DNA of 64,000 bases, taken from positions 19,771,872 through 19,835,871 of the forward strand of contig OZ234497.1 in the NCBI GenBank assembly GCA_965153455.1, given 5' to 3'. This DNA comes from Sphagnum compactum (lineage: Eukaryota > Bryophyta > Sphagnopsida > Sphagnales). The notes beneath the pieces were generated by a model. It did not search any database, was not told the DNA's origin, and worked only from the letters and a program-made list of their open reading frames with translations. The position numbers and the translations under genes are program-made. Numbering within the stretch: position 1 is the first letter of the stretch; each line of letters opens with the position of its first letter. Below, piece by piece: positions 34,111-44,057 of the stretch.

Positions 34111-35680
34111 CTATATAGATAATGAGGAGATGCTTTCAATGTTTTGAGGAACCTCCTTAAGATTTTCACATCCTTGCAACCATAATTGGGTCAAATGCTT
34201 CAAGTCACTAATTGTTGTTGGTAGTGATTCAATGGACTTGCAATAAGATAAGTCCAATATAGATAATGAGGAGATGCTTCCAATGGTTTGAGGAACCTCC
34301 TTAAGATTTTCACATCCTTCCAACATTAGTTTGGTTAAATGTTTGAAATCTCCAATTGTTGTTGGTAGTGATTCAATGGACTTGCAATAAGATAAGTCCA
34401 ATATAGATAATGAGGAGATGCTTCCAATGGTTTGAGGAACCTCCTTAAGATTTTCACATCCTTCCAACATTAGTTTGGTTAAATGTTTGAAATGTCCAAT
34501 TGTTGTTGGTAGTGATTCAATGGACTTGCAATAAGATAAGTCCAATATAGATAATGAGGAGATGCTTCCAATGGTTTGAGGAACCTCCTTAAGATTTTCA
34601 CATTCTTGCAACTTTAGTTTCGTTAAATGTTTCAAATCTGCAATTGTTGTTGGTAGTGATTCAATGGACTTGCAATAAGATAAGTCCAATATAGATAATG
34701 AGGAGATGCTTCCAATGGTTTGAGGAACCTCCTTAAGATTTTCACATCCTCGCAACTTTAGTTTGGTTAAATGTTTCAAATCTCCAATTGTTGTTGGTAG
34801 TGATTCAATGGACTTGCAATAAGATAAGTCCAATATAGATAATGAGGAGATGCTTCCAATGGTTTGAGGAACCTCCTTAAGATTTTCACATTTTTGCAAC
34901 TTTAGTTTGGTTAAATGTTTGAAATCTCCAATTGTTGTTGGTAGTGATTCAATGGACTTGCGATAAGATAAGTCCAATATAGATAATGAGGAGATGCTTT
35001 CAATGTTTTGAGGAACCTCCTTAAGATTTTCACATCCTTGCAACCATAATTGGGTCAAATGCTTCAAGTCACTAATTGTTGTTGGTAGTGATTCAATGGA
35101 CTTGCAATAAGATAAGTCCAATATTGATAATGAGGAGATGCTTCCAATGGTTTGAGGAACCTCCTTAAGATTTTTACATCCTTGCAACCATAGTTCGGTC
35201 AAATGTTTGAAATGTCCAATTGTTGTTGGTAGTGATTCAATGGACTTGCAATAAGATAAGTGCAATATAGATAATGAGGAGATGCTTCCAATGGTTTGAG
35301 GAACCTCCTTAAGATTTTCACATCCTTCCAACATTAGTTTGGTTAAATGTTTGAAATCTCCAATTGCTGTTGGTAGTGATTCAATGGACTTGCAATAAGA
35401 TAAGTCCAATATAGATAATGAGGAGATGCTTCCAATGGTTTGAGGAACCTCCTTAAGATTTTTACATCCTCCCAACTTTAGTTCGGTCAAATGTTTGAAA
35501 TGTCCAATTGTTGTTGGTAGTGATTCAATGGACTTGCAGTAAGATAAGTCCAATATAGATAATGAGGAGATGCTTCCAATGGTTTGAGGAATCTCCTTAA
35601 GATTTTCACATCCTTGCAATAATAACTCAGTCAAATGCTTCAAATCACTAATTGTTGTTGGTAGTGAAGTAAGCAAGGAA
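27462..35680 (-). repeat. LRR-coding tandem array: 57 units of 144 bp
   Basis: Each 144-bp unit encodes two 24-residue LRRs, of the types LSILDLSYCKSIESLPTT and LTKLKLQGCENLKEVPQT. The landmark 'attgttgttggtag' first occurs at 27467 and last at 35651. The distance of 8184 bp plus three in-frame deletions (9, 3 and 12 bp) equals exactly 57 units, or about 114 LRRs. Units at the high-coordinate (N-terminal) side are nearly identical, while those below about 28900 are more diverged. Blocks of six units (864 bp) are duplicated. Reading frame is kept throughout; only point nonsense changes interrupt it (34111, 28807, 28522, 28264). Confidence 0.93.
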
Positions 35681-38600
35681 CAATTATAAAAGTTTAAATG
35701 CATTAACAAAGTCATGTTGTTGAGAAATTTTGGTATGAATAATAGGTTTTGACAATTTTGCAATTGTAAAATAGTTAAACCAACAAGGTGTCGCATGGAT
35801 TCAGGAAGTTGTGTCATGTCAGAACTTATGTTGAGCCATTTCAATTGGCTAAAATGTTGTCCGAGATAAGATTGTATGAATGTTTCATTAGCTCCTTCCA
35901 TGATGAGCATTCGCAATTTCCTCATTTTTTCAAATTTTGATGCTACTACTTGTGGAAGTTCTAGATTTTTGGGCAACCAAATGGCTTGAATATTTGGAGT
36001 GACCTAAAAACCAACAAAACACCATACCAAATTAGTTTAGAGAATGCATCATTAACTTATATGCATTACCATGAATTGAGTTAGATTTTCATATATACAT
36101 CCAACACTTCACACAATGTTGATTGAATCACCAATGTGTACAATTGAAAGATTGATGAACATTTGAGGATGAAATAATTACCGTGTCATTGAGAAGGACT
36201 ATTCTTGCTTCTTCCTTGTCCCAAATCCTACTTTGATTACCACATTCATAACCAGAAGCTTCTTTTACAATTTGTCGACCCATATCACATAATTGATCAT
36301 GCATCACCAAATTACCTTTGTCATCCACCTTGACAAGTGATCTATCCATCAAATTTTGCAAACTACCCATCGATGAATATTGTGACGGGACCTTCCATAT
36401 TTGTAATGCTCTTTGAATTGTGACCCCCATTTCAAATTTTGAGTTGTATTCTGAAAAAAAACAAGCAATATCTAAAAACATTTCTTGTTCTTCATAGGCT
36501 AGGTCAAAATAACAAATCCTTAGTCGCCCCCAAAGCTTATCATTTTCAATACGATCCCCACCAAAAGGTTTTACATTTTTCAACCGTGATAAACCTTCTT
36601 TCCATTCTTGTGGATTTCTTTTGGTAGAGAGCCAAGAACCCGTGACCTCAAGGGATAATGGGAGCCCTTGACATGCATCAACCACCTCAGTTGTGATGGA
36701 TGCAAAATCATGGGGAGGTGTTGACTGTCTAAAAGCTTTCCAAGAAAAAAGCTCCATTGCTTGTTTTTCATTGAGTCCATCCATTTTAAACTTCCCATCT
36801 TTAGGTGTAACATTTTCAAAATCTTTCCAATTTCGCCCTGTCATAATTACTCTACTACCATTTTCACTTCTTTTGATGCTAGCTATGTCTTCACCAAATA
36901 GCTCAATTATTTGAGTCTCTTTAACATCATCTATGACCACAAGTACTTTCATTTCTGTCCAACATTCTTCAAAATATCTGAGAAAAGTTTCAGGATCCTT
37001 CAATTCCAAGCCAAGTAAATCCATGATGATTTTCTTTTTCACTTTCACAATGTCACTTTCTTTGACATTTTCCAAGAAACTTGATTTCTTAAAATCAGCA
37101 TGTATCTGATGGTAAAGTTTCTTCACCAAAGTTGTCTTCCCAATTCCACCCATTCCAACCACAGCTAGCATATGGTTGTCCACAATTTTCCCCTTAACAT
37201 TGGCAATAGCTTCATCGAGCCCAATCACAGGTTTTGGCAATGTTGGTAGGCTTGCATGCTTCAATAGAAAATCCTACATCAACACAAACTCATTTAATCC
37301 TTGCAACCCATAACTTGTATTTTGATAAATACAAAAGAAAAGCATAAACTTTTCATTGCCATAACTTTGCCCATTAAGACTACAAGCTACAATCTATTTC
37401 CAAGTTCACAAATTTTTATAGCTACAATCAACTTTCATTGACAAAAACAATAAGTGAGATCCATGAAACCCCAAGAGGAGTCTACAAATATAAAAATACG
37501 AAGGTTGCCCCAAGGTTGGCCTTTGGTCGAAAAGGTTTAAAATTCTTTAAATTCAATATATGTACAATGTGCTTTCATAAAAAATATGCACATTGCAAAA
37601 GATCTTTCAATTTGGGTTGGTCTCATTTGAAATTGTTAATTTGCTTTATCCATTTGGTGCATTCCAACATGCTACATGAACCTTGCAACTTCTTCTATGC
37701 TAGAACATTGAAAGCATAAACATTAATCAATTTGACAAATTGCTAATCAACATGGACATTGGCAAATCAACATATTCAATTCCGACTAATATTAATCTCC
37801 AATAATTGTAAGTTGGGCAACAATTATTACCTTTCGACAGCCCTCCAAAAATTGCAAAAGCATATTATAACTTGGATGGTTTTGATCAGGTGGCTTGCAA
37901 ACACTAAAATGATCACAACCTTCAACTCTATAACATTTGTGTCCTGGAATTTGGGCTGGTCCGTATTCCACAATCATACCCTGCAAAACCAAATATTTTC
38001 CAATCCTATTAAGTTTCTATACAATAGTCTTTGAATGCTAACCATCCATTGCACAATTGACAATGCTCATTACTTACCACATTATCATCAATAGGTTTGG
38101 TTTCGATGAAAACATAAACACCATAAGCGTTTGTGCAACTTGCAAGTGTCTTAAAGAAATCATTTGATAAATCTGCTGCCTTGGATATGGTGGAATCAAT
38201 ATTTTCCAAGATGATTGCTTTGACTTTGGCCAATTGCTTGGAGTGCAATTTGATTTCACATTGTCTACAAATATATTCAATTAACTGTCTTGACCCAACA
38301 TGTGGTACAGCATAAAAGGCCACCCCTGCCATATTTCTTAAAAAAACATTTGCCTTTTCAACACCTGTTTTCTCTAGATTGTCACAATGTTGTTGTTGAG
38401 ATATCTTATGAATCTCAATGACCAAGCTCTCGATGACAATACCACCAAAGCTGTGCCCTACAAGCACAAAGGGGTGTTCTTGGCCCAACTTCCACTTGGA
38501 ACTGTAGATCAAAATCAAACAAGCACAACATTAAATGATCACATAATAGCCATGTGTGGCATTCTTTCAACAATCAATATGCTAAGATCTGTGCTCACTG

Positions 38601-39547
38601 CAAATTTGGTACATCCCACAAGTTCAAGTACATACATGCCTCTTGTATGTTCAAGTCCACAACACTTGTAGCTTGCACATAAACACATTAAAACGAACAA
38701 TCTACAATGGAACTTCCAGTTTGGATCTAAACTCCTCGCCCCTTTGTCTTCCACAAAGACATGCTTCAACAAATTATAACATATTTGAAGCACCCATATT
38801 TCTAGTACCTAGTTTGTAATTTTAGAATATAATTAGTTTGTGTTAAATCCTAAATCCACGTAATCTTTATAACAAGTAGTTGGAAATATTGCAGCAGACA
38901 AATATAGGTTCTTAATCAAACCTGGTCACCACGCTTTGCACCAAATTCTTTGCAATATGTGAAACATCTTCGGTATTTCCAAATTCATGCGACTTGGATT
39001 TGGTGGCATATGCATCGTAGGAGAGGAGCAAGATTCTGACATTGTTGCCCAATTGTGGTCCCAACCATTCTTGGGGCCAACATGTTTCTAGGCGATTTCG
39101 TGTCGACCATGTGGTTTTCCACATGTTGTGTGCATCCTGCCCGAATTGGAAGCCGTGGAAGAATACGACGTCAAAATGAATGGGACCCTTGTAGTCGTCG
39201 GGTGGCCATACTTGTGTCACGGGACGCATCTGCACATCGAAAACCCCAATTTCACCCTCACAAACAACTGATCGCCCTCGCCACTTTCGGAACAAAAAAC
39301 TGTGGATGCAAAAAACGATTAGGAGTGTCGATGCAACGGTTAGGATTGTTGTTTTGCTCAAGAATCGATGCACCAAAACGATCTGGCGGAAAGAAATCCC
39401 CATCACTCGTGGGTATGAGTACGATTTACGAGATTGCAGAAGAGTTGGCCTGATTACGCGTTGTGAAACTGCTGCACAACTCCGTGCAGCAGAGATTAGA
39501 TTCGTAAGGTAGAAATAGGAACTGATGAGAGATGGCACGTCGCCCAC
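34111..39547 (-). CDS. HNL: Alpha/beta-hydrolase-NB-ARC-LRR (HNL) receptor-type gene, read to its first stop
   Basis: Five exons are inferred: 38922-39547, 38078-38501, 37831-37980, 36182-37273 and 36003 down to the stop at 34111-34113. Lengths (626, 424, 150, 1092, 1893) keep frame, giving about 1394 residues. The N-terminus has a hydrophobic segment at about residues 66-86 (TILTVASTLLIVFCIHSFLF). A SERAC1-like hydrolase follows, with the nucleophile elbow GHSFGG and a late DHFSV His. The NB-ARC shows P-loop GMGGIGKTT, kinase-2 VLVVIDDV, RNBS-B GSRVIMTGRN, GLPL as CQGLPLSLEV, FLDIACFF and MHD as LVMHDQLCDMG. LRRs start after PNIQAIWLPKNLELP. NLRs of this class act as intracellular immune sensors. 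The stop at 34111 is a TTG to TAG change inside the LRR array. The frame stays open for 1742 codons beyond it, so this is either a recent null allele, a truncated receptor or a sequencing error. The start is the first in-frame ATG; a later Met at about residue 49 is possible. Confidence 0.82.
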
Positions 39548-39579
39548 AGGCTGCGCCTTCCTTCACTAAGTATATGCGC

Positions 39580-40385
39580 GGGTGCAAGGGCGAGAAACGT
39601 GGTGCGGTGCGGGGTCCGTCAGGTGCAGCCCGGTGTGCGGGTTGGATCGTTGTAGCTTGGTAGCGCGCACACCAGAAGGCGGTGGGGTCTGCGGTACTGG
39701 TTCGTGTCTTCGTCTGCTTGCAGGGGCGGGCGCCCAATTTCGATGCGGAAAAACCAGGTGTAGTCTAGATTCGTAGCGCACACACCAGAAGGCGATGGGA
39801 TCTGCGACCGTGGTTCATCTCTTCGTCAGTTTGCAGGGGCGGCCGCGCGATCTCGACGCGGAAAAGGAAGGTGCAACCTCGCCGGATCGGAGTAGCTTGG
39901 TAGCGCACACCAGAAGGCGGTGAGTTCTGCTGTCGTCGTTCGTATTTTTGTCAGCTTACGGGACAGAACTGATCTCGATGCGGAAATTGAAGGTGCAACG
40001 TAGCTGGATCCGTCTAGTTCGGTAGTATAGACACCAGAATGCGACGGGGTCTGCCGTCATGGTTAGTCTACTCGTCCACTTGCAGGGCGGAAAAATCTCG
40101 AGGAGAAAAAAGGTGCAGCCTACCTGCATCGGTATAGCTTGGTAGCGCACACACCAGAAGGCGGTGGGGTCGCGCTTGCGCTTCGTCTCTTCGTCAGCTT
40201 GTAGGTCGGGCGCCAGATCTCGATGAAGAAAAAGAAGATGCAGTGCACTGTGCTAGCTGGATCGATGCAGTATGGGAGCGCAAAAATCAGACAGTGGCGG
40301 GTAGTGGCCGTGGTTCGCCTCTTCGTCAGCTTGCAAGGCGGTCGCGCGATCTGACCTTGGTGCAACAGCAGAAGAAGGATGGGAG
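39580..40385. repeat. GC-rich minisatellite upstream of HNL, about six units of about 122 bp
   Basis: The units share 'ttggtagcgcacaccagaag' followed by 'gcggtggggtctgc', 'cgtctcttcgtcagcttgca' and 'atctcgatgcggaaaa...ggtgcaac'. Copies start near 39655, 39772, 39897, 40018, 40138 and 40265, with 80-90 per cent similarity. It is far more GC-rich than the flanks, starts about 30 bp upstream of the HNL ATG and so covers its 5' UTR or promoter. Confidence 0.85.
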
Positions 40386-41435
40386 ATGTTGCTGAACAAT
40401 CGGTAGGAAATGCAAAAGCCACCTTCAGCTCCGACGCCGCAAGGCAGGGCCGGCAGACTACTGGTGCAGCAAAAAGAAGAGGCGAAAGAGCGGGTAAAGC
40501 AACAGGGCAGAACCACACGTTCTGAATGTGGGGACAGTCGCCCCAGCTATTTGTCTCTTAGGAGGCAAGCTGTAACCCTAGCGAATCCGCTTAGCGGGCC
40601 CCACCTCAGACGCGAATGCGCTAGCGATCGGGTTGCCTTCTCGTACATATGCCTGTTCGCCACTTCTGTTCGCTGCATTTGAAGGGAGGAATGAGAAAAC
40701 AGAAATTCAGGGCCTGGGCCTGATTATTAGTAACTTGCGTCGCTGCAACAGTGACGAGACTGCAAGCTGGCCTCATCGCCCTTGTTGTTTTGGCTGGACA
40801 CGAGAACAAGGCCTCATCCTATCCTTCAAAAAATATTCTGTTCGTGTTGTCAAAGGAATGGACAGATGTGGTAAATGCCAGGGGTAGAGTGGCAGTTTGG
40901 CTAACAATGTCGTTGAAAGTTTCTCCAGCGCCCCATCCCTGCAGCTTGTCTCATTACCTAATTGGAAATGCAACTAGTATTCCAGATTCAAGGATTGAGA
41001 CGTACTCATATGTATTGACTACAATTTCTGTGTTAAACATCTGCCTTCATACACTGGTCTCAGGTGAAAAGAAAGATGGCAATGCAGCCAGTACTCTAGC
41101 TGTGCATTTGATAGATGGATGTGATACAAGTGGGACCCATTGGCTATTCGGCTCCACTGAAGGCCATGACAAAGGTAGGGCCTTTCTCAGGTTCGGAGGA
41201 TTCATTCTGGGGTGACAATAAGGGCAGCATAAGTATTTTGGGTGGGTGGAAAAAATGAAGAGTGTTCCAGAGTGAGAGCAGTGCTGCTCTCCTAGTGTTT
41301 GTTTGAGCCCTAAACATGTCAGATTAGAGAATAGATCTATGGGTACCTAGTTGCAGCAGTTGAATGTTCATCTCGTAGTTTATAATGGAAGGTATGGTAC
41401 TTCGTGTTTCTGGTGATCGGTACTTCAGCCTTTTG
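40386..41435. other. Spacer, unassigned
   Basis: Composition is moderately GC-rich to about 41200. A plus-strand open frame at 40751-41215 has no recognisable motif and I do not call it a gene. The region could hold the distal HNL promoter. Confidence 0.4.
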
Positions 41436-41800
41436 TCAAGGTGCTGCAGTCTGTACTGAACTAATTTCTTTGTCGGTGTGCAAGGTAACTTGCTTCTGGT
41501 GAGGGTACCTCAGCTGTTGACCAGGTGCAGCAGTCTGTACTGAACTCATTTCTTTGTCAGTTCAAGGTGACTTGCTTCTGGTGATGGGTACCTCAGCTGT
41601 TGTCCAGATGCTGCGGTCTGGACTGAACTAATTTCTTTGTGTCAGTGCAAGGTGACTTGCTTCTGGTGATGGGTGCCTAAGCTGTTGTCCAGGTGCTCCA
41701 GTCTCTACAGAACTAATTTCTTTGTGTCAGTGCAAGGTGACTTGCTTCTGGTGATGGGTACCTCAGCTGTTGTCCAGCTGTTGTCCTCTGTCTCAGTGCA
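41436..41800. repeat. Tandem repeat, about 83-bp unit, four to five copies
   Basis: The unit contains 'gtactgaactaatttctttg', 'caaggtgacttgcttctggt' and 'gatgggtacctcagctgttg'. The phrase 'actgaact.atttctttg' recurs at spacings of 83, 83 and 85 bp. Confidence 0.85.
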
Positions 41801-41813
41801 AGTTTGAACTCCG

Positions 41814-42035
41814 TACATCTGGAACTAGACGCAACATTGACCATATGGATCTTTTCAATTAATGTGATGAGTGGAGGATAGGTACGTAACATCTGGAAAT
41901 AGATGCAACATTGACCACATGGATCTTTTCAATTAATGTGATGAGAGGAGGATAGGTAGGTAACATCTGGAACTAGATGCAACATTGACCACATGTATCT
42001 TTTCAATTAATGTGATGAGAGGACGACAGGTAGGT
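41814..42035. repeat. Tandem repeat, about 74-bp unit, three copies
   Basis: Three copies of 'aacatctggaactagatgca...cttttcaattaatgtgatgag.ggag.ataggtaggt' follow directly after the 83-bp array and share no sequence with it. Confidence 0.85.
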
Positions 42036-44057
42036 AAGAAGCTAAGACAGAATATTAATCAACATAGCAACCTCAGTGAATTATGTAGTGCAAACCACTC
42101 TTAGAGAACAATAAGCGAGGGAGAGCAATAGTTTGCATCTCCACTACACTGCTTTGAAAGAAATACAGGGTCTTCAATCTTCATCAGGATGAGGTCAACT
42201 GAGACCATACTGGAATGGAAAATTGGGGCATTCACCAACTTAACGACTCTTTAACCTTGACAAACTGCATGTCACAGTTGTCAATTTGGAATCTGCATAC
42301 AAAAAGAGGCTTGAGTCAACAGAATAGACCTGTAGAAACATAGAAAGATGAAGTTTCAGGTGACACTCAGTTGCATATTTGCCCCACCTGCTGCTCTGTG
42401 CTTGTTTCTCTTGCCCTTGTATAAGACTCAGTATCAGAGATCAGCAGATAAAGAGATCAGCAGCAGTACCTGTCTTCGACAAATGAATTATGTATGCCAA
42501 AGAGAATAGTGCTAATGTATGTCCATGCTGGTGATCCATGTTGCTCTGGGTGTGTTTGCCCCATTTGTCTGTCACAAGGCACAACAGATATCTCTGTAAG
42601 CATTGAGACCATCTCCATACTTACAATTTAAGTCAACCTGAATAGAATTGAGAGATGAACTTACAATAAGGTTATCAAGATTGAAGTTCTAACAGCATAT
42701 CAGCAAACAGGAAAAAGAAGAGACACGACTCTGAGATTAATGAGAGAGTGGTTTGAACAACAGCAAAAGCCACAAGCATTTCCAGAGACCTTCAACAACA
42801 TGTATGGTAGTGACCGGTGAACATAACATCCACACAAGCTTCATAAGCTCTTGGCAGTACGTGAAGATCGATACCATACATTAACCAACATGTATGCTGG
42901 TAGTAATGGGAAGACTCGGTCATGATGCTGGCTAGCTCAACAACACATAAAAGAGAAGGAGACGATAAAGAGGACAACAACCAAAAACATGAACCTGACC
43001 AGGAAATTGGAGAAATGATAGAAATAACATGGAGAAATTTTAAGAGAATGATCTTTTGAAGAAAAAAAATGTATTTACCCTCAATTTGTCTCAACCAGTT
43101 GGTCCAACAAGATTTGAATTGGATGACCTGATACACAGTGCAGTACATATCCAATTGACATCCATTTTGTCACTTACAAGCTAGCAACAAACAAGAGCCA
43201 AGAATCATGAGAGAGCTATGGGCAATAAAAGTCAGAGTGCAAGTCAAGAAGAGTGATAAATCGGCTTACCAAAGCCAGATGCAGTAAAGCAAATGGAAAT
43301 AGGCAGCATGCAGCTGATGTTACAGTCACTGCATGAAGAAGCTTGTTTGACAAGCTCTGCCCACCCAGCAGATTCAACAATTATCCCCTAATACCATATC
43401 AGTTGTTGCTAGAAAGCTTCACTCATATCAGTATAAGATGTTCCAAGTTCAAAATCCACTTCCCTTGTCTACACAAAATGGAATCTTCAAATGCAGCTAA
43501 TCATCATGCATGCATTTCACTAACAGTCAGACTGCCTCAAATTCCCATAACTGATGTTCATGGTGAAAATTCCCCTTGAGATAGCTCCTTTACATCCTTC
43601 AACAAGTTTGGATAGTCCCTCCACACTCTTTGAACCACTACTTTTTATAACACATGCTACATCAGTCAGTTGTGGAAAGAAATTGTGGAACTCCAACAAG
43701 GTTCAAACTTTGAAGATACTATAGGTATTTTGCTGCGTCTTTCTAGTTGCTGACGCAACAAGTTCTTCAGAAACATTAGTGTTGATCAGTGCAGAATTCA
43801 CAAACCAGGTTACTACTTGATTACTGCTTAAATCTATCCAAACCTTGAAGCACTACATATACCACATGCTACATCAATCAGTTGTGGAAAGAAATTGAGG
43901 AACTGCAACAAGGCTTGAACTTCAAAGACAATATACGTACCTTACAACCTCTTCTGTCTAGTAGCAGATGATGCAAGGACAATATAATTTGTGAAAAAAT
44001 TCACCTAAAAGTAGTGCTAGGTGAAGACATGGCAGCTTGGAAAGAGAGAAACTGAAC
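42036..44057. other. Spacer without a recognised gene
   Basis: No exon is recognised. The missing C-terminal RPL5 exons were looked for here on the minus strand and not found. A short direct repeat ('cacatgctacatca.tcagttgtggaaagaaattg') occurs at 43650-43690 and 43862-43902, suggesting a local duplication of about 212 bp. Confidence 0.5.

Noticed and set aside
27462-35680. CRISPR-like array or satellite DNA
   Set aside because: The 144-bp period is an exact multiple of codons, the frame is open and the product is a clear LRR continuing an NB-ARC gene.
40751-41215. 154-codon plus-strand frame between HNL and the minisatellites
   Set aside because: No recognisable motif, no clear splice or codon signal; left as unassigned spacer.
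42036-44057. C-terminal exons of RPL5
   Set aside because: Searched by eye on the minus strand for the conserved tail and found nothing matching.
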